This document shows positions 13,089 through 24,486 of a stretch of DNA of 64,000 nt, in pieces. How positions within the stretch are numbered: position 1 is the first letter of the stretch; each line of letters opens with the position of its first letter. A program made the position numbers and the translations under genes. Below the pieces are notes generated by a model, which made no database searches, was not told the origin of the DNA, and saw nothing but the letters and a program-made list of their open reading frames with translations. Source of the stretch: Triplophysa rosa (lineage: Eukaryota > Chordata > Actinopteri > Cypriniformes > Nemacheilidae); contig NC_079900.1 in the NCBI RefSeq assembly GCF_024868665.1, forward strand, positions 18,247,165 to 18,311,164, in the 5' to 3' direction.

Positions 13089-13640
13089 CCTGGTTTCACA
13101 GACAGGTCTTAAATTAAGCGAGTAAAGGTGTCCTAAAATAGGAAATTTAAGGAGCTTTCATAAAAAATACTGGTGTGCATCTTGAGACAGAACAATGGCA
13201 CTTGTATATTTTAAGGTTATGTTAGTGAAAGTTGTTGTCAGTTAAGAAAGCTCAAACATTTATTTTAGTCTGGGCTTAAAGGGACAAATCACCCAGGAGT
13301 GTAAAATTCTGTCACGGATTACTCACTCTCAAGTTGTTCCACAACCAAAACACCTTCATTCATCTTTAGAACACAAATTAAGGTATTTTTGATGAAGTCC
13401 AAGAGCTTTCTGACTCCCCGTATAGACAGCAACAGCAACTACCACCTTCGAGGCGCAGTTTTAAAGAAAGTTAGTAAAGACATCATTAAAATAGTCCTCT
13501 CTTCCGTGCCAGTCTCCAACCCACATCCAGGAGACGCATGACACAACAATTATGAAATGTCATGAGGGTGAGTAATTATTGACAAAATTTGTATTCTTCA
13601 ATGAACTATCCATTTAAGCCTCGTCTGCAAAACCTGGTCT
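13089..13640. mobile_element. Inverted-repeat element (ends GGTTTCACAGAC) split by family A copy A2
   Basis: The left end ggcctggtttcacagacagg pairs with the right end gcctcgtctgcaaaacctgg as an imperfect inverted repeat. The interior (catcttgagacagaacaatgg, gttaagaaagctcaaacatt) matches a repeat style I know from cyprinid genomes. A family A element occupies 13276-13617. Removing it rejoins ...gggcttaa with gcctcg..., restoring a continuous right arm, so this element is older than A2. Confidence 0.7.
13276..13617. mobile_element. Family A MITE, copy A2 (nested)
   Basis: The left end ttaaagggacaaatcaccc and right end gaactatccatttaa match the family A termini with substitutions. Internal gattactcactctcaagttg and gagggtgagtaattattgac are the inverted subterminal pair. 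It sits in the element at 13089-13640 with TTAA at both joins. The middle (13380-13550) differs from other copies and may be a different subfamily. Confidence 0.75.
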
Positions 13641-14498
13641 TAAAGTGTAAAACACGTTTGCATTTATCAAAATCCTAAAGTAGATTTCAAAGTAGTGTCA
13701 GCCATTTGGACCTCACTTTATCATTTCAGAAGAAAAAAAATAATGCCCCAAATCTGTTCATAAAGATTTATATGTGCAGACATGCATCCGGTAAGCAGCG
13801 ATAAAGAAATAGCAGCTACACATCCTGGGAATCTTGATATTCTGTGCTCCTCTGGAGCTGTGGTAGATGTTTTCTCTCTTGTCAGATGAAGGCAGCAGAG
13901 TTTTATGGAAATGAGCGCACCTGCCACAGGGGGGGGGGGGGGGGGCGCTGGTGCATGAAGCACTGGATACAGTCAATCTATATTTGTGATTCATCACCTT
14001 TTCCCCTCTTTTCTGTTTTAAGTTCCAATTTCAGATTTCTTCAGACCTGCCTTAGATCTCTCTCAGAGATGAACTAATTTACACTTCGTCTTCGGATTCA
14101 TTCCTGCCTGGCGTAGCCGTTGGTTATCTGTTCACATCACGTCGAGTTCCACCGGCTCTTCTAAAAGGTTGAGCTATGACTCACAAGAGCCCTCACTTTG
14201 TGGAGATCAAGGCGATGTACTATTTTTTTCACGAAAACACCCCACCAATTCAGTGTCCCCAGACACATTTGATTTTGTTGAACACAAGAAGCAAAGGGCC
14301 TTATTCACCCCGCTGACATCATAAATCGGAGCTTCTTGAAAACAGTGACGGCCATGTTTCAACGACCTCATTTCTCACCTCTGCCACGGGGCGAGATGGC
14401 TTTTCTAGCCGGTGAGTTAGACGGAAAGTGAGAGCAATGATTTCTGTTGTGCTACTGCCCTCTGGTGCTCCATGAGCATTCAAACACTCAAGCGCTTG
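13641..14498. other. Gene-free stretch
   Basis: No gene recognised. Several 60-80-codon frames on both strands between 13721 and 14077 overlap a G homopolymer and each other and are treated as noise, as is 14319-14558 on the minus strand. Confidence 0.5.
13929..13945 (+). repeat. G17 homopolymer
   Basis: Seventeen consecutive G residues. The tract could form an intramolecular or intermolecular G-quadruplex and is prone to polymerase slippage, so its length should be treated as uncertain in any assembly. Confidence 0.9.
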
Positions 14499-14541
14499 AT
14501 ATACAGCTGCAGAAAAAATAAGAGGGAACTCCAGTTTTGCC

Positions 14542-14874
14542 TTAAAGGAACAGTTCACCCAAAAATGAAAAGTACTCTTTATTTACTCACTCTCAGATTG
14601 TTTCAAACCTGTATACATTTCTTTGTTCTGCTGAACACAAAGATATTTGGGAAAATGTCAACCAAATAGATCTCATCCCCCTTTACTGTCACAGAATGGA
14701 AAATAAATACTATGAGAGTCAATGGGGGATGAGATTTGGGGTTTGGTTACCGACATTCTTCCAAATATCTTCCTTTGTGTTCAGCAGAACAAAGACATTT
14801 ATACAGTTAGCAACAAGTCTGAGAGTGAGTAGATGATGACAGAATTTTCATTTTTGGGTGGACTATCCCTTTAA
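14542..14874. mobile_element. Family A MITE, copy A3 (nested in family D)
   Basis: Full-length copy of 333 bp with ends ttaaaggaacagttcaccc and gggtggactatccctttaa. Internal words include tttctttgttctgctgaac, its inverted partner gttcagcagaacaaag, and matggg-type hairpin words around gagagtcaatgggggatg. The host family D sequence has TTAA at the corresponding point in another copy (near 422), which supports duplication of a TTAA target on insertion. Confidence 0.85.
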
Positions 14875-14957
14875 ATCAAAATTTCTGTGTGTATTGTTGC
14901 AATTTCAGACTAGTGTCTGTTGAATTTCAACCCCCACAAATGATTTCAGGATTGACA

Positions 14958-15124
14958 AAGGGTGGGTTGCGTTCATATTTGTAGTTCGGTTCTTTTGGTC
15001 TGGACCAAAAAAGAAAAAAAAATTTAGTCCTGGTTCGCACTTAAACAAATAAACCGCATTTATAGAGCAAACGCACCAGAGTTCGTTTTAATCGAACCAA
15101 ACATGGCATATGTGAACACACCCT
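14958..15124. mobile_element. Small inverted-repeat element (ends GGGTGTGTTCACA-like)
   Basis: The left end gggtgggttgcgttcatatt and right end catatgtgaacacaccct are inverted, with inner inverted words gttcggttcttt and atcgaaccaa. About 167 bp, no coding capacity. It interrupts family D between gacaaa and aaaagtcaccc. Style common in fish genomes; superfamily not assigned. Confidence 0.65.
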
Positions 15125-15276
15125 AAAAGTCACCCAACAATAATGTGAAAGACTGAATGCAAATATGCCTAGAAATTGTGAAATAAATTATTCCAGTCTT
15201 ATTCCATCTTATATTAATTTTGAACTGATCCTAAAATACATGTAAAACATTAGTATTGAGTTGTTTAAACATGAGA

Positions 15277-15665
15277 ATAATAATATAATAATAATAATAA
15301 TAATTCATTACATTTATATAGCGCTTTTCTGCCTGGGCACTCAAAGCGCTTTTACATGGAAGGTAAAAGGGTTAATCTCCTCAACCACCACCAATGTGCA
15401 GCATCCACCTGGATGATGCGACGGCAGCCATATTGCGCCAGAACGCCCACCACACACCTGCTTATTGGTGGAGAAGAGATTGTTTTTTAACCAAGCCAAT
15501 TGGTATACATGGGGATGATTAGGAGGCCATGATGTTTAGAGGCGAATGGGCAAATTTGGCCAGGATATCGGGATTACACCCCTACTCTTAATCGAAGGAC
15601 ATCCTGGGATTTTTAATGACCACAGAGAGTCAGGACCTCGGTTTAACGTCTCACCCGAAGGACGG
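15277..15665 (-). mobile_element. Retroelement 3' fragment with (ATT)n tail
   Basis: Read on the minus strand the block ends in gcgctatataaatgtaatga followed by an ATT microsatellite, the tail form of a LINE or LINE-mobilised SINE. The + strand contains ggcactcaaagcgctttt and gaccacagagagtcaggacc, words I recognise from a very common fish interspersed repeat, but I cannot name the family. No open frame. It is inserted in the family D copy 14499-15800. The body ends near 15665 at ctcacccgaaggacgg. Confidence 0.62.
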
Positions 15666-15800
15666 ATGAACTATGAAACAATATTTTCATCTGGAATTTG
15701 AAAGAAATGTCACTACTTTACAGAATGAAAAGAAATTACTTAAACACATACCTAGACATTGTAAATAAATGAAAAAGGCTTAACATTTCGGAGTGGTCTG

Positions 15801-18759
15801 TACATTTTCTTTCGGGGCTTTAAGCGCTGTTTCCCACAGAACCACGAAATGCTGACTTAAATATATAATTCACAAAAAAAGGTAGTTATAGCAGAATGTC
15901 CAAGCCATAAAATGAAAGTGAATGACCATCAAAGAAGATTCTGTCAATTTTACAATGCTTTTTTGTCGTTTTTTTAAATAGAGCTCCATTTTAATCCATT
16001 TTCACTGTTCCAATTTGTGTTTATCAGAAACAACCATGAGTTTGTTACAGAATATAGGCAAGTAGATGATTATTTAAAACAACCATCACTTTAAACCGCA
16101 CAGGTTTTCTCTACACTAAGAGACTATATCACAAACACAAAAGATTAAATTACAAGTAATAAATTAGATTTACAGGTACCATCAAAACAACGCAACAACA
16201 ACAACAGCAAGAGAACAGAGCAAACAGAATAACCTCTCTCGGTCTCATTTACTGTGTCAGACCTCAATTTAGCTGTGCCGCCTTCTGAAAGCAGGAACAT
16301 GTTTCTAATGGACTAGATAAGAGAACGCTGATGGTTTGTGTCTGCTGTGGTTTACCAGCAAACTGCATTTCATTTCCTTCACTGTGCCGGACGTATCAAG
16401 GATACTGTTAGACTGAATTCAAGAGCTCACTTCGCAAATGATATTAGTTCATTTGTACTTTCAGAAGTCATGAACGGCTTTTCCGGTGTCTGAAGTGGAA
16501 GACAATTTTCAATTTATATTCCGCCTGTCAGCAAAACGAAAAGCCGCCTGTATTAAAACAAGGAAACAGAAGTCTGAATGGGGGAGAAACACTGTGAATT
16601 GCATCAAATGATTCTTTCACAGGGTATGTTTTTTAATGGAGAGTAACATTTAGTTCTCCTCTTATTGACGTGCTGAATGTTTATAAATGAAACGAGCTCA
16701 GTTCTGGCTCGTATTTCTGAAAGCTTTCTAAACCCAAGATCATGCACACCTCAAAATTTACCTCTTCGCGTTCAGGAAAAACATTCGGAAATCTTTTCTC
16801 ACCTGGAAAATTGCCAACCTGACTTATAGACAGAAGATATGTGTTTTAAATGTTGAGAATCACTTCTAATCAAACTAATCCACCCTAATATCAGTATTAA
16901 GGTGTACATGTCTCTCTCAACTGCTTTGGTGCTGACGGTCCTGGAAATAACTATATGATCAGTGCTTTATGTATGACACTAACTGTTCGTGACAAAAAAT
17001 CTCATTGTTAGTTTAACCTCTCGTCAGGGTTCAGCAGGACTCTAATGACCTTTGACCCCTCTTAACCCGTCAGTGGTCAATCAGAGGATGACTTTGACCT
17101 TACTTTGACCTCATTATACATGTGTTGACCTGCTGTTTCATTTAGTCATTAAGATAATCTCATTATTATCACGGCTGCAGGAAATTGGCTTCATTTTCAG
17201 TATTTCTATATTAAACTGTATTCAAACCGTCAGGTTTTTTTACCTCCTGCTAGCATAACTGACTCAATTTATCTCCTGCTTTTCTAATTGTATGAAGTCT
17301 ATCACAGCCTCAGACGTCACGCCCACTGACTGTCGGCTGAGCATCTGATGTACTGAAACACTTCGATTCAGAGGTCATCCTCTGATTGGTTCAATTCTAC
17401 TGGATTTCTGGGAGACGTGCGTACCGCATTCTTTAAGAAAGCTGTGGTGTTTACATCGGTCACAATGAGCAGTCATAATGATCAACTAAAGTATGTGAGC
17501 TTCATGCAGTTTTTGAAAACTTTTGAGACAAAACAAAATCGCTGCTGTCCTTTTAAAACCTTTTAAAACCTTGTATCTCCATATTTTTGCCATTATTATT
17601 ATTAGTCATTATTTATGCTTGTCAATGGGTTTTGCAAATATCTAACCAATAAGAAGTATTTAAATGTGCTTGACAACACAGTTTCTTACCATTTAAAAAG
17701 TACAGTGCTTTTCCATTTCCTGAAAAAGAGCGAATTTGGACATCCAAGGTTTTGAGGACACAGCGACCATACTTTGCCGTGTGAACATCTGACGTACTAT
17801 GCGCCTAAAACAAGTATTTTTTAATGACAAGCTTTCCGATTTGAGTTTATCAGATCAGGAAAGTGCTTGTGTACAATATACATCAGATGGTCACAGAACA
17901 GACTACACTGCCACAATTGTGTTGACAAACGACACACACCCCTCAGATTAATTTCATTAAATTAAGCATCATGCGCAAGCCATCACATGCTGAAAGCATC
18001 CCTTGCTGCATCAATCCAGATTGGTGGGGTGTGAACGAACCTAGATATCTGTGGACGAATAAATCTGTTTATGCTGTGCCAATGTAATGGCTTCCCTCAG
18101 CACAGAACACTGGAGTCTGACTAACAATCTCTAAATAAAAGAATATTAGTATACATTAGAATCTCCCACAAAAACAAACTTGTAAACATGACTTATTTTC
18201 CTTCGGCTGGCCTCACGGGCCGTACGTTCTGCCGTCTGCAGTCTCAATCTGCCAGAAAGAGATAAGTAGTTTTTAACACTCCAAATCAATTTTAGTGAGA
18301 TAACGCAGTTTCTTTTTTCCCGACCGACCCCTCATGGTAACCATGACGAAGAATCAATCCTAAACTGGAACAAATGCAGTCGGTTCATAGAGGGAAATGG
18401 TTCCTATTTGTTCCCAGCTGGTCAATACGCATTTGAAGCCCAGCCGAGAGTGCTTTAATGAATGTGTGCGGGCTTGTTTACCCTAGCAGACGCAGACATC
18501 ATTTCAGACTCTGTGTTTCTGGCCTTCACTTTGCCAGTGCATCATGCCATGGTTACTTTAAAGCCAATATTCAAGATAAATATTCCAGGATAATTTCCAC
18601 AGCTGTCGAGTATCTGTATGCTGGCATGGACGGGACTAAATATCACGCCAGCTTTTTCAACAGTAATGCATGAAAGTTCACAATAGTTATTTTGATTGAG
18701 AAGTGAAGGAATTTACAACTTTACATTTTCATTATGGCAGATAAATCTAGTTTACCTGT
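15801..18759. other. 3-kb gene-free, repeat-poor stretch
   Basis: No exon or clear transposon recognised. Its most distinctive content is the nuclear-receptor half-site cluster listed separately (17046-17131). A family A-like word run near 15870-15950 (aatgaaagtgaatgacc) is too short to call. The frame at 18458-18673 has no domain. Confidence 0.5.
17046..17131 (-). promoter_or_regulatory. Cluster of nuclear-receptor half-sites with DR1 and DR5 spacing
   Basis: Five TGACCT/TGACCC half-sites (AGGTCA or GGGTCA on the minus strand) lie in one orientation within 86 bp. Positions 17046-17051 and 17053-17058 form a direct repeat with 1-nt spacing, the arrangement bound by RXR, PPAR, HNF4 and COUP-TF type receptors. 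Positions 17095-17100 and 17106-17111 are two perfect half-sites with 5-nt spacing, the classical retinoic-acid response arrangement. A fifth perfect half-site is at 17126-17131, and an opposite-orientation GGTCAA lies at 17075-17080. Binding and target gene are inference; hs3st2 is the only gene seen, about 34 kb downstream. Confidence 0.5.
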
Positions 18760-19168
18760 TTAAAGGGATAGTTCACCCAAAAATGAAAATTCTGTAATCT
18801 TGTTCTCACCCTAAAGTTGTTTCAAATCTGTATAAATGTTGTTGTTCTCATGAACACAGAGGTAGAAATTTGGAAGAATGCTTGAAACCAAACAGTCCTT
18901 GACCCACATTGACTCCCATAGTAGGAAAACATACTTGTTCATTTCTTTGTTCTGTTGAACACAAAATAATATATTTTGAGGAATGTTGACAGGTAAACAG
19001 TTCTGGGGCACTTTTGACTACCGTTGGAATATTTCCTTCTATGGTAGTGAATAGTGGCCGGTTATAAGCATTCTTCCAAATGTCTTTCTCTGTGTTCATG
19101 AGAACTATGAAATTAATACAGATTTGGAACAACTCGAGGGTGAGTGAATGATGACAACATTTTTAAAC
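18760..19168. mobile_element. Family A MITE, copy A4
   Basis: The left end is canonical (ttaaagggatagttcaccc). Internal words match A1 closely, including gaagaatgcttgaaaccaaa, gactcccatagtaggaaaa and ggggcacttttgactacc. The right side reaches gagggtgagtgaatgatgac, then the terminal fold-back sequence is replaced by acatttttaaacttc, so the right TIR is lost. Minus-strand frames inside (18811-19011, 18848-19132) are shared with other copies and are not genes. Confidence 0.85.
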
Positions 19169-19309
19169 TTCAAACTTTGGTTACATGGCAGGTTTCATTG
19201 ATTTTATTTTCTCATCGTTTGTATAGCTATGGGACATCTTTATGTACACATGTAACTTCTATGTAAAAATTTATTTAAGGAGTAGCATGTATATTTGAGG
19301 TTCTTATGG

Positions 19310-19585
19310 ATTCACACGGTACGCAGCAGTCGCGTTTGTCCAGTTCATTTTCAAAGGGAAACATGCGGTAAGCGGCAAAACGCAGGCCTCTTCGCTGGCC
19401 GAGCGGAGGCAGTGCGCAAGCGGTGCTCGTGCATCCAAAATCCTGCAACTTCCACGGCTCTTTGCGGCAGGTGCAGCTGAAGATAAAAATATTTGATCTT
19501 TCTGTGAACCGCAGCAGCAGCAACATAGGCTTAGAGGCAGCTGCCGCTCGGCAATTCCACCGCTCACCCCGCGTACCGTGTGAAT
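19310..19585. mobile_element. GC-rich MITE with 15-bp perfect inverted ends
   Basis: attcacacggtacgc at 19310-19324 is the exact reverse complement of gcgtaccgtgtgaat at 19571-19585. The interior is richer in G, C and CpG than its flanks and contains multiple gcggc/gccgc words. Open frames on both strands (19275-19691, 19295-19480, 19304-19567, 19423-19638) reflect the low stop-codon density of this GC-rich insert and are not considered genes. True ends may extend a few bases further (toward tggattc and tgaattcaccctt). Confidence 0.72.
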
Positions 19586-22500
19586 TCACCCTTACTGAGA
19601 CAATTATGGGAAAAAGTCCAAAACATTTATTTATTTGAACACCAGTGGAAAAGTCTGTTTCTAAGGAAACAGCTTGAATTTTGCCCATCACTCATGTTGA
19701 CTGCTTTGCCTCCTCTCATCGATTAATGGACATTTGACTGAACAGCAGGGCAGAAGGGCTTTCAGATGTCACGCCGTCTAAAATCTTTATAAACTATCAA
19801 CATTCTCTGTCAACTGAGACTGTAACCGTGCAGAAATCCAATTACGACCTAATGCAACCCAGTGACTATTAAACGAATGATTCACGCGCCGAGCAAGAAG
19901 CATGTGAAGCTGTAATCTTACTGTACTGTTAATTCCTAAGAAATGGTTGTGTAGCACGCTGATTGATATTATCGATTTAGACCGAGGACCGGTCATCAGG
20001 GACCGGCATGTGTAGGCGTCAATAAGCGTCCGTTTAAAGCAAGAATGTGCCGCTAACGGTGAAGAAATTCAATTTTCCATCACTCGTCTCAAAGAACGTT
20101 GTTGTGTGGTCTCCTTGACACGTCCCATCAAACAAAAGCACCGCTGAGCAGCCGAGAGACTAGAGACTGGCAGAGCACTTAATGTACACTGTTATCCATT
20201 CCCCATGAGCTCGCTGCTAAAAGAGAACCGGCACCTGAGTCTTCACGCGCTCCCAGTGTGAAAAATATACAGTATAGCGTGCATTCTTATGGAGAAACTG
20301 GCTAAATTCTTGCAAAAATGTGTCATTTTCAGTATGTGTTTGGAGCATGTCATAGACTGTCAGAAAACTGTCATGTTCAGAAAACATGCAAATCACAGCC
20401 TGATCTTAGATGTTTATGTAGTGTATGGCCTTGCAAGTGTGTATAATATAGTGATGCAAATGTAAATCAAAAAATAAATAATCAAATCAAATGTAAAATG
20501 AAAATAAAGGTTGAACAGAATAAATAGCACGGTTTATTAGGTATAGATGTGTGGGCATTTCCAGCTTTATGGATGTGATATTTTCAGTCAAAACTTGATT
20601 TATAATTTTTCATAGAACGCTTATTACCAATCTATTGAACCATCTGTTTATATTTTACTTAACACCTGATGCAATAATGAGGAGACGAGAGGGCGGGAAC
20701 AGAGACGAGACCAGAGAGTGTATGGAAAGCCTTAAGGACAAAAAATACCTCTCCACATGAAACACGTGGGTCTGTCACAGAGTCCAGACATCAGAATGCA
20801 TTATAATATAACCGGCAGCAATAATACCCAACAAATGGAGAAGGGATGCCTCTTCAGAGAACATAAAATAGTTATGTTTTAATTTTCATATACCTTCTGC
20901 TGTTAATCCATAATAAAGCTATGCTATGTTACGCATTTTTCATGTTAAATGTTTTACAACGCCCCATTTTAAATGTCTAAAGTGTCCAAATACTTTCTGG
21001 TGTCCCTTTAGTTGACTAGACCTAATGTATACCAGTGTAAAATGTAATTTTTAGTCCATTTGGTGTATTCCTAATAGAATCCGCTGTCGAGTCGCAGTTG
21101 TGTTCTTCCAAAAAAATGAAATATAAAAAAACTAGAAAAGAATGTGAAGAAAAGTGTGAGCTGTCAACAATAGATAAAGTTAGTTTCCCCCCCCAGAGAG
21201 CACAGCCAGTGCCTGTTCATCACCCTGTTCTATGAGAGCTGCTGCTTCGGTGTAATTTATGAAGTGTGATGCTCCTAACAGCATCATCAACAACACCCTC
21301 TCATGCCCTGCCCTGCCCTGCGTCTGTATCTCCCCTGTCTCTTCTCCTGCTCTCACTATCTGCTCTTCTCAAGCATCGACAGCCCCACAGTGCATTTCTC
21401 CTCTGCGCTCTTTAACGCTCCATTCATCACTGGCAGCGGAGCTTCTCTCTATCTCCTCTCCTCACCGCTGACCAAGAGGACGTGCTTCCACATTAAAGAG
21501 CTATTCCTCACCCTGTGTCTTACAGGATAAAAGTGCCCCAGCTTTCGTAGCTCAGCGTGTCCTGAGAAATAAAGAGCGCTTTGACAATTTTTCTAGATTG
21601 AATCTTAGCGGTTTTCTGTTGAAAAGGGGGGAATATCGATTGGACAGCGAGTTTCAGAATGAATGAATATGGCGGAGGCTCCCAACACATTAAAAACTCA
21701 ATACTAGTTGAAAGAATGAGAGATCTGGTTGAATTGGAAAATGATTTTTAAAGTACAGAACGAACAGTTGAATGTACAAATACAGTATAGTACAGGAATA
21801 AGAAATATATAACAGGATATAATGTATATTTCTCTCTATATTAAAAAAATGAATATGCCACAATTAGTTTACCATTATGAAGTGAATCATTTTTAGAGTA
21901 GGGTTTTTATCTTTTTATTTGATAGGTTTGTTTTTATAACATACTTAAAAGAGCAACAACAAAAAACATCTGCCAACGGAAAAAAATACAGTTCATTTAA
22001 CACACTTTATGAAACACGAGTAAAATAAATGTCAGTGTAAATCATTCGGCTTTATTGGTATGTACACTGTCCTGTTGAACTAAATACAAGACTTTACTGT
22101 AACTGTGATTTATACAGAAATAAGTTTGAAAACCTCAATTGTGTGTTTTGTTGTTACATGGGATACATTTCAAATAGGAATATGTTTTTTGGTAATAATG
22201 TCAAACTGATGATACTGATACAATAAAACAATTATGAACCAAAAAAGATCTTGAAACAAAAGAATAACAGCAATTAAAACATTCTGTGCCTACAGAAAGC
22301 ATGACATGGACTAAAACATAACCTCAAACCTATTATCTCTTGATCGGTCTTTGGTATATTATAAATTGTCCAGACCATCTTGTTACTAACAGATATTTGC
22401 TCAATAGTACAAGCTGAGCAGTTTTGTAACAGCACTATTTGATAAATTGGCAAACATCATTGACATTACACGAGTGCTTTTGGTTATCTGCCATGTAATC

Positions 22501-22719
22501 TCAAGTTGACCAAATGGTCTGAATCTGCCCTAACAAGATTTAAGAATGAAGATTGTAGATGGCACAATGCCCAGACTCCAGCTTAACATGAGATGCCAGA
22601 AATGTTGTCTTAATTTTCAGACAATTTTAAGACTCTGTTAGGCAAAGATAATGTGTGTTTTCACTTGTCACCATGTTTTTTGGCAAACAGTTTATGTTGG
22701 TACAAAAGCAAAATTCCGT
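19586..22719. other. 3.1-kb gene-free stretch
   Basis: No gene recognised. There is a (CCCTG)-like run at 21305-21320 and an eight-C run at 21187-21194. Open frames at 21259-21471 and 21303-21530 overlap in two frames across this pyrimidine-rich segment and look like composition artefacts. 21720-22330 is AT-rich. Confidence 0.5.
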
Positions 22720-22735
22720 TTAAAGGGATAGTTCA

Positions 22736-24450
22736 AATCGCTTTTATTGTCACATCACCACAGCACAAGTGCCTTGGTGAGTGAAATTCTTGAGAGCGTG
22801 CTCCAGAAAGTGCAGAAACAATTTACATATAGACAGTACCATTTACCAGCTACTTACAGACTTATACAGATGACAACGTGCAATACACACATACATATAC
22901 TCAGTACACACAGTATACTATTAGACATACTTACAGTTATCAATACACATTATACACCGTATGTACACATTCTACATTGTGTACACATACTGTATATACA
23001 CACAATAATATGTGAAGGTGCAGCAGATTATACATAAACTGGATACGCAAATGTCATGGATGTGCATTGGATGATATCCAGTGGTAGCAGATAGATTGTT
23101 GTATTAGTGCAGTGTGTACGTGTAGTCCAGTTTGAACTGTGTTAGAGTTAAAGTGCAGTATGTGGCATACCGTAAAGTGGGAGTATGCTGTAGGGTGTAT
23201 TAGTTCTGTCTGTTCATTAGCCTGATAGCCTGAGGGGGAAAGCTATACCTCAGTCGGCTAGTGCGGGATCGGATGCTGCGGAGACGTCTTCCTGAGGGCA
23301 GCAGAGAGAGCAGTCTGTGGGACGGGTGGCTGGAGTCACTGATGATCCTCCGGGCTTTCCTTATACACCGCCTGGTGTAGATGTCCTGGAGGGAGGGAAG
23401 CTCACCTCCCACAATGTGGCGGGCAGTTCGCACAACCCTTTGCAGAGCTTTGCGGTTGCCAGCGGTGCTGTTTCCAAACCAGGCCGTGATGCAGCCGGTC
23501 AGGATGCTCTCCACAGTGCAGGTGTAGAATGTTCTGAGGATGCTGGAGCTCATTCCAAACTTCCCCAGCCGTCTCAGGAAGAAGAGGCGTTGATGTGTCT
23601 TCTTCAGCACTGCATCTGTGTGAGCGGACCATGTGAGATCCTCAGTGATGTGAACGCCAAGGAACTTAAAGCTGTTTACCCACTCCACAGGTGTCTTGCC
23701 GATGGTGATGGGTGTGTGTTCTCTGCTCTGTCTCCTGAAATCCACCACCAGCTCCTTGGTCTTGTCGGTGTTGAGTGGTTCTCCTGACACCATTTTGTCA
23801 GGGAACTCACCTCCTCGCTGTAGGCCGTCTCATCGATGTCAGTGATCAGGCCTATCACTGTTGTGTCGTCAGCGAATTTGACGATGACGTTGGAGCTGTG
23901 TGTGGCTGCACAGTCATGTGTGTACAGGGAGTACAGGAGTGGGCTGAGGACACAACCCTGAGGAGGAACCAGTGTTGAGGGTCAGCGGGGATGAAGTTTT
24001 ATTGCCCATTCTGACCACCTGATTTCTGCCTGTCAGGAAGTCCAGGATCCAGCTGCACAGAGATCTGTTTAGTCCCAGAGTCTGGAGCTTCGCAACCAGT
24101 GTGGCAGGCACTATGGTATTAAATGCGGAGCTGTAGTCCACAAACAGCATTCTCACATAGGTGTTCTTGTTTTCCAGGTGGGAGAGAGCAGTGTGCAGGG
24201 TGAAGGAAATAGCATCGTCGGTGGAACGGTTGCTGCGATATGCAAATTGTAGCGGATCCAGTGAGGCAGGCAGGACAGAGCAGATGTAGTCTCCGATGAG
24301 TTTCTCAAGACACTTGCTGAAGATGGGTGTCAGAGCAACGGGCCTCCAGTCATTAAAGCATGTGATTTTATTTTTCTTTGGTATGGGCACAATGGTGGAT
24401 TTTTTTGAAGCATGAGGGAACCATAGACAGAGAAAGTGAAATGAATTTTC
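22736..24450 (-). mobile_element. 5'-truncated non-LTR retrotransposon (CR1/L2-like LINE)
   Basis: On the minus strand the element runs from a truncated point near 24450 through a decayed reverse-transcriptase frame and a 3' UTR to the end gatgtgacaataaaagcgat at about 22736. The GTGACAATAAA tail form is typical of L2-like elements. About 1.7 kb remains; the N-terminal endonuclease and most of the RT fingers are missing. It landed between the left end and the body of family A copy A5. Clade assignment is by resemblance only. Confidence 0.8.
23200..24390 (-). pseudogene. Decayed reverse transcriptase, C-terminal part of LINE ORF2
   Basis: The first frame (24390-23914) reads an RT palm segment: [20 protein letters not shown], then AFRS-like [15 protein letters not shown], then [12 protein letters not shown], which holds the first catalytic Asp. 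It loses frame near the expected PQGCVLSP motif (seen only as [10 protein letters not shown]). The second catalytic motif FADD is at 23876-23865 in another frame, shared with the short frame 23858-23676. The rest (23793-23200) is in a third frame and encodes the post-palm region with ELVVDFRRQ, FKFLGVHITEDLTW and a C-terminal SLLPSGRRLRSI segment. At least two frameshifts separate these parts, so no active enzyme is encoded. In an intact element this protein would prime reverse transcription at nicked chromosomal DNA. Confidence 0.85.
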
Positions 24451-24486
24451 AAAAATGAAAATTCTGTCATCATTTACTCACCCATT

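Larger units (their letters stand above)
14499..15800 (-). mobile_element. Family D element, copy 3, split by three later insertions
   Basis: Family D pieces occur in the right order: the end atatacagctgcagaaaaaa (from 14499), a segment with actagtgtctgttgaatttc (14876-14957), a segment with aacaataatgtgaaagactg (15125-15270), and a segment with cacatacctagacattgtaa (to about 15800). They are separated by a family A copy (14542-14874), a small inverted-repeat element (14958-15124) and a retroelement 3' end (15277-15665). Comparison with 376-590 and 12215-12744 shows the pieces are contiguous in unsplit copies. The far TIR is eroded. Confidence 0.68.

Noticed and set aside
15277..15665. Possible protein-coding exon suggested by its balanced base composition
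   Set aside because: The words and the (ATT)n-tailed minus-strand end identify it as a retroelement fragment.
19275..19691. Overlapping open frames on both strands (up to 138 codons)
   Set aside because: They coincide with a GC-rich MITE (19310-19585), where stop codons are rare. No domain seen.
23317..23787. 156-codon + strand open frame
   Set aside because: It is antisense to the decayed LINE reverse transcriptase on the minus strand.
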